A stretch of DNA of 64,000 bases from Psychrobacillus sp032154225 (GCF_032154225.1 NZ_JALDYF010000002.1:186001-250000); one strand, 5' to 3'. Shown: positions 25,745-35,283, counted from the first letter of the stretch. A program made the numbers and translations. The notes: a model not told the origin generated them from the letters alone.

Positions 25745-26619
25745 ATAGTAATTGCAGCCACTTTAGAAAGGATATATGAAATCATAGCATCTCCAACATT
25801 GATGCCCGTTACGTTGAAAATATTACGAATATGCGCGACCCCATTTACTTCACAAACGAGCGGTTCATCATTTTCTCCGAACAATAAATCAACACCAGCA
25901 AATTCAGCACCAAGTGCAGTAGCTGCATGTATCGCTACTTCCTTTTGTCTTTCAGTAAGGATAATTTGGGAAGCGGTGCCTCCGTTTGTAATATTGGCGC
26001 GAAAATCTGTTTCGGATTGGCGATGCATACAAGCGACAACTTGGCCTCCGACAATATTTACTCGAATATCGCGTCCTCTACTTGTTTCGATAAATTCTTG
26101 GAATACATATTCTGTTCCGTTTAACTCTTCTACTTTTTCGAAAAATTGTTCTTTTGTTTCAATTAGATAAACTTTCATTCCAAATGAGCCATGCGCTTCT
26201 TTTATGATCATTGGAAGACTTAAAGTTGCTAATACTTGCTCGTAATATCCAGTATGTTGAATCGTAAAGTTTGGATATACTTTTGGGGCAATAATTGTAG
26301 TTGGCATTGGAACTTGTGCTTTTGCAAGCTCCATATATTGACGCGCTTTGTTATCGCAAATTTCAATAACGTCAGGGTCGTTAAATACCGGAATGCCTTC
26401 ATTGACTAGAAATTTTGCGAGCAGTATATCTTTGTCTAGAAACACGACGAAATCCGGTTTGTTTTGTAATCGTTGTTGAACATTCATTAAAACTTCGTAG
26501 TTTTTCACTAAACTAGCATGAATTCCTTGCTTTTCTGCGGCTTCTTGCAAGAGCAGAGCTTGATCGATAAATTTTTCTGATGTGAGACTTCCATTGTAAA
26601 CAATCCAACATGATTGCAT
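25741..26619 (-). CDS. RimK-like ATP-grasp ligase, first gene of pair
   Basis: This 292-residue protein shows RimK-family marks: MIIKEAHGSFGMKV, EFIETSRGRDIRVNIVGG, FRANITNGGTA and the C-terminal metal motif VCEVNGVAHIRNIFNVTG with the standard E-x-N. RimK relatives ligate glutamate or other amino acids to protein or small-molecule carboxylates. GGAGG lies 9 bases before ATG 26619. It is divergent from folC and forms a two-gene operon with the partner below it. No substrate peptide gene is visible nearby. The pair is not part of the B. subtilis valS-folC interval, so it looks inserted. Confidence 0.85.
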   Translation of the reverse strand: MQSCWIVYNGSLTSEKFIDQALLLQEAAEKQGIHASLVKNYEVLMNVQQRLQNKPDFVVFLDKDILLAKFLVNEGIPVFNDPDVIEICDNKARQYMELAKAQVPMPTTIIAPKVYPNFTIQHTGYYEQVLATLSLPMIIKEAHGSFGMKVYLIETKEQFFEKVEELNGTEYVFQEFIETSRGRDIRVNIVGGQVVACMHRQSETDFRANITNGGTASQIILTERQKEVAIHAATALGAEFAGVDLLFGENDEPLVCEVNGVAHIRNIFNVTGINVGDAMISYILSKVAAITI

Positions 26620-26705
26620 AGTAATTACCTCCGCTAATGCGTGTTATAATAGTATTCACAAGAAGTTTATCATGAAATATAACAAGACGGAATAGGGTGG
26701 AGCAT

Positions 26706-27929
26706 GTGAAAATAATTAATTTTGAAATTTATAAAAATAAATGGAATATGGAAAGTGAAGTTATTATTAAACCTGGTTTAGAGTCTATTCAAACGGCGCT
26801 AGAAAAACTCGGAAATCCACAGCTTAAACATAAGGCAATTCATGTTGCGGGGACGAATGGTAAAGGTTCTACAATTTCCTTTTTAAGTGCAATCGCAAAA
26901 GAACATAATCTTTCGTACGGTTCATTTACTTCTCCTTCGATTGTAGATGTACATGATCAAATTAATATAAACGGAAAAAATGTGACGGCTGAGCAAATGG
27001 ATAAAGCGTTTCAAAAAATGCAGCAATTTGGCTTGAGTGGAATGCTTACGGAATTTGAATTACTAACCGTAACAGCATTTTTAGTCTTTGAGCAGGAACC
27101 GTTAGACGTTGTTTTTATTGAAGCTGGCATGGGTGGAAGATTTGATAGTACAAATGTGATGGACGAGTCTGTCGCTGTCATTCCAAGTATTTCGATCGAT
27201 CACACGAACTTTTTAGGAGAAACAGTGGAAGAAATCAGTTGGCATAAAGCGGGAATTATGAAAAAGAATAGCCGATTAATAGTAGGACAGTTACCTATGG
27301 AAGCGAAAAATGTGTTTTTGAAAGAAGCGGAAGAAAAGCATGTAGAAGTATCACAGTTTGGGAAGGATTTTATAGTGACGAATCATATGTTTCAGATGGG
27401 AGACAATCGTTATACGAATCTTTATCCGCTAATGCTTGGAGAGCATCAGTTATCGAATATGTCTTTAGCAATTGCATCATTGATCGTCAGTGGATTTACT
27501 TTAGAAGAAGCTAAAATCCAAAAAGGGGTAAGCGCTGCTTTTTTATTTGGGAGAATGGAACAAGTAGATGAACATGTCTTTTTTGATGGTGCGCATAATA
27601 ATGCGAGTGTAGATGCATTAGTGCAAACGATACGTACATTTTTTCCGAGCAAGAAAATCAGGTTTATTGTTGGTATATTAAAAGACAAAGATTATGTATA
27701 TATGCTTCGACAGCTAGAAAGTGTTGCTTCCTCATTTGAATTTGTGGACTTTGAACATGAGCGAGCATTATCTGCTTCCATTTTATATAAACACTGTTTG
27801 CATAGTGATAAAGTACTTATTGGAGATGTGGGAAAAGTGGATTTATCTAACGAAGATGAGAAGGTTGTGACTTTTGTAACCGGCTCTTTGTATTTACTCA
27901 CAAAGTTAAAAGAAAAAATAGGGAATTAG
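26706..27929 (+). CDS. folC: Folylpolyglutamate synthase / dihydrofolate synthase
   Basis: This 407-residue Mur-ligase-family enzyme adds glutamate to folates. The P-loop is HVAGTNGKGST; FTSPSIVDVHDQI, EAGMGGRFDSTN and SIDHTNFLGET are family motifs; the C-terminal domain has DGAHNN. Starts are uncertain: AGGGTGG (26694-26700) best fits the GTG at 26706, while the in-frame GTG at 26697 is inside that site. The valS-folC-comC order matches B. subtilis except for the inserted ATP-grasp pair and the diguanylate cyclase. Confidence 0.93.
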   Translation: MKIINFEIYKNKWNMESEVIIKPGLESIQTALEKLGNPQLKHKAIHVAGTNGKGSTISFLSAIAKEHNLSYGSFTSPSIVDVHDQININGKNVTAEQMDKAFQKMQQFGLSGMLTEFELLTVTAFLVFEQEPLDVVFIEAGMGGRFDSTNVMDESVAVIPSISIDHTNFLGETVEEISWHKAGIMKKNSRLIVGQLPMEAKNVFLKEAEEKHVEVSQFGKDFIVTNHMFQMGDNRYTNLYPLMLGEHQLSNMSLAIASLIVSGFTLEEAKIQKGVSAAFLFGRMEQVDEHVFFDGAHNNASVDALVQTIRTFFPSKKIRFIVGILKDKDYVYMLRQLESVASSFEFVDFEHERALSASILYKHCLHSDKVLIGDVGKVDLSNEDEKVVTFVTGSLYLLTKLKEKIGN

Positions 27930-28028
27930 AACGTGAAATATTACCATGTGTTCATGCTATAATTTATTTATCTAATAATTGCGTGAAAAGTAATAGTCGG
28001 AAATACCTGTAAGGAGATTGATAGTCAT

Positions 28029-29732
28029 ATGGAAATTTCAAATAAAACCAAGCGAATTTACAAACTATTATGGCTATTGGTCGTTCCAATTGGAATGTTT
28101 CTAGTTTATCAATTTTTTCCTAGTAACCCCATTCAGTGGGGCAACTATATACTACTATTAATATTAGCAGCAGTGATTACTTGTTTTCCGTTCTTTATTT
28201 CTGGGACACCAATTATGCTAGTTCAATTTGTAAATCTTGCAGTCTTTTTAAAGTATGGTGTTTTCGCAGAAATTATTTTGATGCAAGTATGCCTAATTCC
28301 CGTTTTCTATAACATGAATTTCGGAAAAGAAACGTTAAGTCGTATGGCGTTTAGTTCTTTTATGTTTTTTGTAGCCTCAGCCATGAGTGGGTTTATTGTC
28401 CATTTGCTAGGGTTTCAAGTAGGCTCTATAAATATAAAAGATATTTTTGTTAATGGCCTTCTTTTTGCTGTTCTTACTGCATTTATGAATCATCATATTC
28501 TGTATGTTCGTGATTATTTAATCGGGCAGAAGCATCGTTACATAGATAAAGAATCTTTATGGGATTTTGCAGGACTTACGATGACATTCCCATTTGGTAT
28601 TAGCCTTTATATGCTTGAACATTATATTGGTTTCATTGCTATTTTGCTTTTAGGTATTCCATTTTTACTTATTACTTTTCTAGTTCGCTTATATAGTGAT
28701 TCGGAAAAGGTGAACACTGATTTGACTCGAGCAAGTGAGTTTGGTCATGAACTTGCAGAACGGATGAGCAGTAGAGAAATAGTGGACATGTTTATCGATC
28801 GTATTTCTAATATGTTCCCAATGGATTCTGCTTATATTGTAGATTATATTAATGATCAATTTGTTGTCCTTCGAGCGATAGAAGATGGCATAAAGAAAGA
28901 TCTAGATTTTTCTCATGAAGACATTAAGTTTAGCCTTGCTGGAAAAGTGTATGAAGAAGGAAAGCCTATGTTATTTAACAAACAAACCGAATGGATTCAA
29001 ATGAGGCCGCCTTTTCTTTCTTTAGATTTACAAAGTGTTATGAGTGTTCCTATTTATCGAAATAAAAAAATAGAAGCAGTTTTAGTTCTCGCTTCCAAAA
29101 AGAGAAGTGCTTTTGAGCGGTACCAATTAAATATTATCCACCTTTTATGTTCTTATTTTGCTGTTACGATAGAAAGAGCTAGATTTGTGAAAGAAGCCCT
29201 CGCTAAAAGTGAGCGTTGCGAACTAACTCAACTTTATAATTATCGTTATTTAGATAAACAAGTAGAGAAAGATATGGAAAATATAGTTTTAGGAAAATCT
29301 CGAACATTATCATTAATCATGTTGGACATAGATCGATTTAAGATGGTCAATGATACATACGGACATCATAGTGGGAATTTAATACTTCGAGCATTTGCTA
29401 AAATAATAAAAGAAGAAATCGGTGCTAATGGTACGGTTTCTAGATACGGTGGAGAAGAATTTGTTGTATTACTGCCGAATTATACTAAAATAGAGGCTAT
29501 TCATATAGCCGAGCAAATACGTAGAAGAATTGAACAAACGCCGTTTGTTGTTCAGTTAGATCTAGCGGAAGAAACACGAGAAGAAGAGATATTCATCACA
29601 GTTAGTAGTGGAGTTTCGACAGCCCCAGAAGATAGTGATGAAGGAAAAACATTATTACGAAATGCAGATCGGGCTTTATATATTGGTGCGAAGCAAGCTG
29701 GAAGAAACAAAGTCGCAGAGTATATTAAATAA
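28029..29732 (+). CDS. Membrane-bound diguanylate cyclase (multi-TM, GAF, GGDEF)
   Basis: This 567-residue protein has about six to seven hydrophobic helices (residues 12-225), a GAF-like sensor domain (about 240-390) and a C-terminal GGDEF domain. The active-site motif is intact, GGEEF at about 474-478, with LDIDRFKMVNDTYGH upstream, so it should make cyclic di-GMP from GTP. The RxxD inhibitory site that often sits five residues before GGDEF is not present (the segment reads IGANGTVSRY), so product feedback may be lacking. AAGGAG precedes ATG 28029. It sits alone between folC and comC, with a terminator after it. Confidence 0.9.
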   Translation: MEISNKTKRIYKLLWLLVVPIGMFLVYQFFPSNPIQWGNYILLLILAAVITCFPFFISGTPIMLVQFVNLAVFLKYGVFAEIILMQVCLIPVFYNMNFGKETLSRMAFSSFMFFVASAMSGFIVHLLGFQVGSINIKDIFVNGLLFAVLTAFMNHHILYVRDYLIGQKHRYIDKESLWDFAGLTMTFPFGISLYMLEHYIGFIAILLLGIPFLLITFLVRLYSDSEKVNTDLTRASEFGHELAERMSSREIVDMFIDRISNMFPMDSAYIVDYINDQFVVLRAIEDGIKKDLDFSHEDIKFSLAGKVYEEGKPMLFNKQTEWIQMRPPFLSLDLQSVMSVPIYRNKKIEAVLVLASKKRSAFERYQLNIIHLLCSYFAVTIERARFVKEALAKSERCELTQLYNYRYLDKQVEKDMENIVLGKSRTLSLIMLDIDRFKMVNDTYGHHSGNLILRAFAKIIKEEIGANGTVSRYGGEEFVVLLPNYTKIEAIHIAEQIRRRIEQTPFVVQLDLAEETREEEIFITVSSGVSTAPEDSDEGKTLLRNADRALYIGAKQAGRNKVAEYIK

Positions 29733-29739
29733 TTTTTGA

Positions 29740-29774
29740 GAAACCAATTAGAAGTTTTCTAATTGGTTTTTTAC
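29740..29774 (+). terminator. Terminator of the diguanylate cyclase gene
   Basis: AAACCAATTAGAA (29741-29753) pairs perfectly with TTCTAATTGGTTT around a 3-base loop, followed by T's. Confidence 0.93.
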
Positions 29775-29857
29775 ATAAAGTAGTTTTTGATATATATTTT
29801 TCCATTATAAATGTGTATAATAGGCAAAAAATGATAATGAGGTGACCGAAAACTACG

Positions 29858-30613
29858 ATGATCATTGTTCAATCTTTTTGCTTCTTTGTCTATGGTCTTG
29901 TTTTAGGTTCGTTTTACAATGTAGTAGGCTTGCGTGTTCCGAAAGGAGAGTCCGTTGTAAAGCCGGCTTCTCATTGTACTGTTTGTGATCGGAATTTAAC
30001 TGTCGCAGATTTAATGCCTGTTTTTTCGTATGTGTTTCTAAAAGGTAAGTGTAGAAAATGTGGAACAAACATTCATTGGATATATCCAATGGTAGAGTTG
30101 GTTACTGGCTTATTATTTGCTTACGCATTTTATCGATTAGGATTCTCAACAGAATTGATTATAGCTATTTTATTAATTTCGATGCTTGTCATTATTTCGG
30201 TTTCAGATATTACCTATATGCTTATACCAGATAAAATTCTTTTGTTTTTCCTCATTCCTTTAATAATTGTTAGAGTCATCGCACCACTTTCACCGTGGTG
30301 GGATAGTGTGTTAGGTGCGGTTATCGGATTTAGTTTATTACTTTCGGTCGCAATTATGTCGAAAGGTGGAATAGGTGGGGGGGACATTAAGTTGTTTTTT
30401 GTTATTGGTATTGTTTTAGGTTGGAAACAAGTATTGTTTACTTTGTTTTTAGCTTCTACGATTGGTGCGGTGGTAGGTATTATGCTGTTAATGAAAGCTA
30501 AAAAAAATCGAAAGACGCCTATACCATTTGGACCGTCGATCGCAGTAGCGGCAGTTATTTCTTATTTTCATGGCGAAGTGTTTGTCGATTACTATGTAAA
30601 ATTGTTTTTTTAA
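29858..30613 (+). CDS. comC: Type 4 prepilin-like peptidase / methyltransferase ComC
   Basis: This 251-residue membrane aspartyl peptidase cleaves and N-methylates pseudopilins such as ComGC, needed for DNA uptake. The cytoplasmic zinc loop has C40, C43, C65 and C68; the catalytic aspartates are D117 (VSDITYMLIPD) and D176 in GIGGGDIKLF. About seven hydrophobic helices are seen. GAGGTGAC lies upstream of ATG 29858. It has its own terminator at 30629-30659. The order folC-comC-spoIIB-maf-radC is that of B. subtilis. Confidence 0.93.
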   Translation: MIIVQSFCFFVYGLVLGSFYNVVGLRVPKGESVVKPASHCTVCDRNLTVADLMPVFSYVFLKGKCRKCGTNIHWIYPMVELVTGLLFAYAFYRLGFSTELIIAILLISMLVIISVSDITYMLIPDKILLFFLIPLIIVRVIAPLSPWWDSVLGAVIGFSLLLSVAIMSKGGIGGGDIKLFFVIGIVLGWKQVLFTLFLASTIGAVVGIMLLMKAKKNRKTPIPFGPSIAVAAVISYFHGEVFVDYYVKLFF

Positions 30614-30628
30614 CACGATAAATTTTTT

Positions 30629-30659
30629 GGACGAGCCGACATAGGTCTCGTCTTTTTTT
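30629..30659 (+). terminator. Terminator of comC
   Basis: GACGAG (30630-30635) pairs with CTCGTC (30647-30652), with a seven-T run after it. Confidence 0.8.
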
Positions 30660-30699
30660 GTTTTTTTCATGTTACGGTTTAGTAAAAGAGGTGATTGTA

Positions 30700-31335
30700 A
30701 TGCCAATTAGAAGGCGAAACCCGAGAAATAAAATGGTGCTTGCGGGTATTCAAGGTGGAGTTATTGGAGTAGTTGGTGTTTTACTTTTTGGATTTGCTCT
30801 AAATTTTGCGAACGATCAAAAAGAAAAACCAGAAGTTGTTGAAACTGAAACAATTGAAAAAGAGGAAGTGGAGAAAAAGGTAGAAGTGACAACAGATGGT
30901 GTTTTAACACTTAAAGCGCAGCAGTTTGGAATGTTTACGACAAAAGAAAGTGCAATGGCGTTTGTAAGTGAACAACCGAGCCTTGAAAAAGCGGGTATTT
31001 TGAATGTGGAAAATCAGTTTTACGTATGGAGCCAGTTATTTGCGGATGAGGCAATCGCAGAACAAACGAATGTATTGCCAGCGTTCATGAAAACACTTTA
31101 TGTTTCAACGGATAGTTGTGAAAGTAAAAAAGTAAAAAATATGATGCAATTATTACAAGAAGAAAAATTATCAAAAAAATATTTTGACAGTGTGAAGAAA
31201 AAAGAGGATTATCCAGATGATATGATGAGTATAGTACAGGCTGTCACTGCGTTTACGGATGTTTCGTCAGTAATAAGATTGCATATTTTTACACATTATG
31301 CGGAGCAAAATGAATGCGTAAAATTGAATTTTTGA
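30700..31335 (+). CDS. SpoIIB-like membrane protein with an extracytoplasmic SPOR-type domain
   Basis: This 211-residue protein has a basic N-terminus (MPIRRRNPRNK), one membrane helix (about 16-36), a glutamate/lysine-rich linker and a C-terminal domain (about 75-150) with the pattern QQFGMFTTKESAMAFVSEQ, typical of SPOR/SpoIIB proteins that act on septal peptidoglycan during engulfment. The sequence is weakly conserved, and position between comC and maf carries much of the call. ATG 30700 follows AAGAGGTGA; an in-frame ATG at 30658 overlaps the comC terminator. Confidence 0.7.
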   Translation: MPIRRRNPRNKMVLAGIQGGVIGVVGVLLFGFALNFANDQKEKPEVVETETIEKEEVEKKVEVTTDGVLTLKAQQFGMFTTKESAMAFVSEQPSLEKAGILNVENQFYVWSQLFADEAIAEQTNVLPAFMKTLYVSTDSCESKKVKNMMQLLQEEKLSKKYFDSVKKKEDYPDDMMSIVQAVTAFTDVSSVIRLHIFTHYAEQNECVKLNF

Positions 31336-31428
31336 TTTAAAAATAGTGCCAAAATGAAATTATGTCGTTTTATAGACAATTTCCATTTTTCCAGTTCTTT
31401 TGTATTCTAATGTAAAGGGGGAATTTAT

Positions 31429-32028
31429 ATGAAACTTCATACAAAACATTCATTTATTTTAGCGAGTGAGTCACCGAGAAGGAAAGAGATTTTTAGTAGA
31501 CTAAACATACCATTTGGTGTGCAGCCAGCAAATATTGACGAAAAAGTAGAAGGTAGTTATACACCAGAGGATCTAGCTATTAAAATTGCTAATTTAAAGG
31601 CAATAGCTATAGCAGAAATAAATCCTGATGCTGTAGTAATCGGTGCAGATACGACGGTTAGAATTGGTAAGCTTCTGTTATCGAAACCTACGAACAAAGA
31701 GGAAGCAAAACAGTTTTTAAAGCTATTATCTGGAAGAGTGCATAATGTGATTACGGGAGTTTCTATACGAGGAGCGGGTATAAGTTTAGCTTTTGCGGAG
31801 TCAACGCTTGTAAAGTTTTATGAACTGTCGGATGAACAAATAGATGCTTATGTAGAATCAGGAGATTCGCTAGATAAAGCAGGTGGTTACGGAATACAAA
31901 CGATGAGTGGTCTTTTCGTAGAAAAAATTCAAGGTGATTACAATAATGTGGTCGGGCTTCCTATTAGTCGTTTATTTCAAACATTGCTGCAACTTCAATT
32001 AATTGAAATCAGCAAAGGGGTTAACTAA
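31429..32028 (+). CDS. maf: Maf-family nucleotide pyrophosphatase
   Basis: This 199-residue protein hydrolyses modified or non-canonical nucleoside triphosphates and is linked to septum control in B. subtilis. Family marks are ILASESPRRKEIF at the N-terminus, VIGADTTV, and the QGDYNNVVGLPISRL motif near the end. AAAGGGGGAA is 6 bases before ATG 31429. Its stop is directly followed by the radC start. Confidence 0.95.
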   Translation: MKLHTKHSFILASESPRRKEIFSRLNIPFGVQPANIDEKVEGSYTPEDLAIKIANLKAIAIAEINPDAVVIGADTTVRIGKLLLSKPTNKEEAKQFLKLLSGRVHNVITGVSIRGAGISLAFAESTLVKFYELSDEQIDAYVESGDSLDKAGGYGIQTMSGLFVEKIQGDYNNVVGLPISRLFQTLLQLQLIEISKGVN

Positions 32029-32727
32029 ATGACAGTAAACTTACCGCCAGCTTTAATGATTCGAGATGTGCATTTGGCAGATAGACCTAGAGAACGACTA
32101 ATTAGACAAGGTGCTCCAAGTTTATCCAATCAAGAACTGATCGCCATTTTACTTCGCACGGGAACGAAACAAGAATCGGTGTTACATTTAGCGAATCGCG
32201 TTCTTACTTTTTTCGAGCAAATTCAAGAATTGAAAAATGCATCGCTTGAAGAAATTATGTCGGTCAAAGGGATAGGAGAAGCGAAAGCGGTTCAGCTTCT
32301 TGCGGCAGTCGAGCTAGGAAGACGATTGTCACAACAAAAAACAGACGAAAAGTTTACGATTCGTTCACCTAAGGATGCAGCAACTTATCTAATGACAGAT
32401 ATGACTTCGCTTAAGCAAGAACATTTTGTGACACTTTTTTTAAATGTTAAAAACCAAATAATTCATAAGCAAACTATTTTTATCGGTTCTTTGAACGCAT
32501 CGATTGTGCATCCAAGGGAAATCTTTAGAGAAGCGGTCAAACGTTCAGCTGCTTCTATAATTTGCGCTCATAATCATCCTTCAGGTAATCCAGCTCCTTC
32601 ACCGGAAGATATCGAAGTAACACAGCGATTATTAGAGGCTGGACAACTAATGGGTATTGAAATGCTCGATCATGTTATTATCGGAGATCATCAATTTATT
32701 AGTTTAAAGGAAAAGGGGTACATGTGA
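32029..32727 (+). CDS. radC: RadC-family JAMM/MPN+ protein
   Basis: This 232-residue protein has N-terminal helix-hairpin-helix DNA-binding motifs (about 60-95, MSVKGIGEAKAVQLLA) and a C-terminal JAMM metallo-domain with HNHPSGNPAPSPED. Its biochemical role is unsettled, and a DNA repair function is not established. The ATG follows the maf stop with no gap; AAAGGGG sits in the end of maf. Confidence 0.95.
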   Translation: MTVNLPPALMIRDVHLADRPRERLIRQGAPSLSNQELIAILLRTGTKQESVLHLANRVLTFFEQIQELKNASLEEIMSVKGIGEAKAVQLLAAVELGRRLSQQKTDEKFTIRSPKDAATYLMTDMTSLKQEHFVTLFLNVKNQIIHKQTIFIGSLNASIVHPREIFREAVKRSAASIICAHNHPSGNPAPSPEDIEVTQRLLEAGQLMGIEMLDHVIIGDHQFISLKEKGYM

Positions 32728-32730
32728 CAC

Positions 32731-32759
32731 TGTGCATTTTTCTTTCTATCCGTTATAAT
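32731..32759 (+). promoter_or_regulatory. Probable mreB promoter
   Basis: TATAAT at 32754-32759 with TGTGCA (32731-32736) 17 bp upstream. The -35 match is only fair. It lies just after radC and about 65 bp before mreB. Confidence 0.45.
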
Positions 32760-32823
32760 GAAACTTATGACTTTAAGACACCTAAGAGAAACTTTGTGTG
32801 AGATAGAAAGGGAGTAAAAAATA

Positions 32824-33843
32824 GTGTTTGGATTTGGATCAAGAGATGTAGGAATAGATTTAGGAACAGCGAACACGCTGGTTTTTATTAAAGGAAAAGG
32901 CATTGTATTAAGAGAGCCTTCTGTTGTAGCTAAAAATGTACAAAGTGGTGCAATTGTAGCTGTAGGTAATGACGCAAAAAATATGATCGGTCGTACACCG
33001 GGTTCAATCGTAGCGATTCGTCCTATGAAAGACGGCGTTATAGCTGATTTTGATACAACTTCTGCAATGATTGAGTATTATTTAAAAAATGGTATGAAAG
33101 CTTCGGGCATGTCTTGGAGTAAACCAAATGTGATGATTTGTGTGCCATTTGGCATAACTTCGGTAGAACAACGTGCTGTAATAGATGCTGCTAAACAAGC
33201 GGGAGCTCGCGATGCAGTGACGATTGAAGAACCTTTTGCAGCAGCAATTGGTGCAAGTTTACCTGTTTGGGAACCTACTGGTAGTATGGTCGTTGATATA
33301 GGTGGAGGAACAACAGAAGTAGCAGTTATTTCACTTGGAGGAATTGTAACAAGTGAATCGGTACGAGTAGGCGGAGACGCTATGGACCAAGCTATTACTA
33401 GCTATGTTCGCAAAACGTATAATTTAACGATTGGTGAACGTACTGCAGAAGCGATTAAAGTAGAGATTGGCTCTGCACGAGTAATTGGTGTAGAAGATAG
33501 TATGGATATACGTGGCCGTGATTTAGTAACTGGTCTTCCTAAAACGATTGAAGTTTCTTCGGAAGAAATTGCAGGTGCTCTTCGTGAAGCTATTACTTCT
33601 ATTATTGATGGTGTGAAAAAAACACTGGAGCAAACACCTCCTGAACTATCAGCTGATGTAATGGAACGTGGTATTATGCTTACTGGTGGTGGAGCACTAC
33701 TGAAAAATTTAGATAAAGTAATTAGTGATCAAACAAATATACCTGTATTTATAGCAGAAAACCCATTAGATTGCGTTGCCATTGGTACTGGTAAAGCGCT
33801 AGATCATATGGATTTAATTCGACGCCAACAAACAAGAGGGTAA
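32824..33843 (+). CDS. mreB: Rod-shape actin homologue MreB
   Basis: This 339-residue cytoskeletal ATPase guides cell-wall synthesis along the cylinder. The actin-fold motifs are DVGIDLGTANTL (phosphate 1), VVDIGGGTTEVAVISLGG (phosphate 2) and TGGGALLKNLD (adenosine). The N-terminal amphipathic start MFGFGSRD matches bacillar MreB. GTG 32824 follows GGGAG. It heads mreBCD-minCD. Confidence 0.97.
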   Translation: MFGFGSRDVGIDLGTANTLVFIKGKGIVLREPSVVAKNVQSGAIVAVGNDAKNMIGRTPGSIVAIRPMKDGVIADFDTTSAMIEYYLKNGMKASGMSWSKPNVMICVPFGITSVEQRAVIDAAKQAGARDAVTIEEPFAAAIGASLPVWEPTGSMVVDIGGGTTEVAVISLGGIVTSESVRVGGDAMDQAITSYVRKTYNLTIGERTAEAIKVEIGSARVIGVEDSMDIRGRDLVTGLPKTIEVSSEEIAGALREAITSIIDGVKKTLEQTPPELSADVMERGIMLTGGGALLKNLDKVISDQTNIPVFIAENPLDCVAIGTGKALDHMDLIRRQQTRG

Positions 33844-33856
33844 GGGGAAATGAGCC

Positions 33857-34759
33857 ATGCCACAATTTTTTTCAAATAAGCGATTAATTTTGCTGCTTGT
33901 AGGAATGATATTTCTTGTGGCACTCATCAGCTTTTCTTTGCGAGATCGTGATCATGCATCTTTGCCAGAACAACTTATTAAAGATGTGGTCGGCTTTGGA
34001 CAAGCTATCTTTTCCAAACCGACCCAGTATGTTACTGGTGTTTTTAGCAATGTAGAGTCTTTGCTTAATACATATGACGAAAATCAACGATTAAAAGCAA
34101 GATTAGAAGATTATGCTTCCTTACAAGCAAGTGTGAATGATTTAGCCATTGAAAATAAAGAGTTAAAAACTCTTTTAGATAAAACAGAAGACCTTCGTGC
34201 TTATAATCCAATTCAAGCAACAGTAATTGCTCGAAATCCAGATCAATGGGAAGAAAAGATTATTATTGATAAAGGAGCTATCCATGGTGTAGGTGTGAAT
34301 ATGGCAGTTATGACATCTACTGGTTTGATTGGAAAAGTTATTTTAACAACTCCATATACATCTACCGTTGAGCTTTTATCAACTCAAAACCCTAACTACA
34401 GAGTTTCAGCAGTTATAGCAGATCAAGAAGAAGTTTTTGGTTTAATAGAAGGATATGATGAAAAGCGTAAAGAATTAATTTTAAAACGAATTGATTCTGA
34501 TTTTGAAGTGAAAAAGGGACAAAAAGTTACTTCATCTGGCTTAGGTGGGATTTTTCCGAAGGGTATTTTAATTGGAGAAGTTACAGAAGTTACAACGGAT
34601 GATTATGGGTTAACTAAGCTAGCATATGTGAAGCCATCAGCTGAATTTTCTATTTTAGATCATGTTGTTATTGCAAATCGTTCGATTTCTCCGATTGATG
34701 GAACGGACGGCGATAATACGGAGGCAGATTTAAAAGCAGAGGCGGAGGAAGGTACATGA
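33857..34759 (+). CDS. mreC: Rod-shape determining protein MreC
   Basis: This 300-residue protein has one N-terminal membrane helix (about 9-27), a coiled coil (about 65-115) and the extracytoplasmic beta-barrel MreC domain (ATVIARNPDQWEEKIIIDKG onward). It links MreB to penicillin-binding proteins. The acidic tail (GDNTEADLKAEAEEGT) is variable in the family. It overlaps mreD by 4 bp. Confidence 0.95.
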   Translation: MPQFFSNKRLILLLVGMIFLVALISFSLRDRDHASLPEQLIKDVVGFGQAIFSKPTQYVTGVFSNVESLLNTYDENQRLKARLEDYASLQASVNDLAIENKELKTLLDKTEDLRAYNPIQATVIARNPDQWEEKIIIDKGAIHGVGVNMAVMTSTGLIGKVILTTPYTSTVELLSTQNPNYRVSAVIADQEEVFGLIEGYDEKRKELILKRIDSDFEVKKGQKVTSSGLGGIFPKGILIGEVTEVTTDDYGLTKLAYVKPSAEFSILDHVVIANRSISPIDGTDGDNTEADLKAEAEEGT

Positions 34760-35283
34760 TTCGTTTACTAGTCGTCATTATTTCGGTTCTATTATTTTAT
34801 ATGGAACCGATTTTTGGACTTTTTTCGCCTATTGAATTGAATGACAGTTTTTATACGTTAGTTCCTCGTTTTTTAATCATGTATTTAATATTTGTTGCCG
34901 TTTACTATGATCGTAAAAAGGCGATGATTTATGCTTTGTTTTTTGGACTCTTGTATGATGTGTTTTTCATTGATATTATTGGATTATATTCTTTTATTTA
35001 TCCGCTAATTTGTTTATTGGCTAGTTTTATCGTTAAGTATATTCATCAGCATCTACTTGTAACTACTGTTCTTACAATAGTTTTAGTGATTTTAGTAGAG
35101 CAATTATTGTTTTTGTTTTATACAATCAGTGGGATAAAAAGTATAACATTTTCAGATTTTTATCAGTTTAATCTCATTCCTACGGTAATCGCTAATACGG
35201 TGTTTATTTGTATGTTTGGATGGGTTTTTAAATATATTCTTCTAAATCGATTTAAACAAAAAGCATTGACGATTCCAAAATAA
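34756..35283 (+). CDS. mreD: Rod-shape determining membrane protein MreD
   Basis: This 175-residue, very hydrophobic protein has about five transmembrane helices. Family features are the early FSPIELNDSFYTLVPRFL and the FFGLLYDVFFIDIIGLYSF motif. It is coupled to mreC by an ATGA overlap. It completes the elongation complex. Confidence 0.93.
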   Translation: MIRLLVVIISVLLFYMEPIFGLFSPIELNDSFYTLVPRFLIMYLIFVAVYYDRKKAMIYALFFGLLYDVFFIDIIGLYSFIYPLICLLASFIVKYIHQHLLVTTVLTIVLVILVEQLLFLFYTISGIKSITFSDFYQFNLIPTVIANTVFICMFGWVFKYILLNRFKQKALTIPK

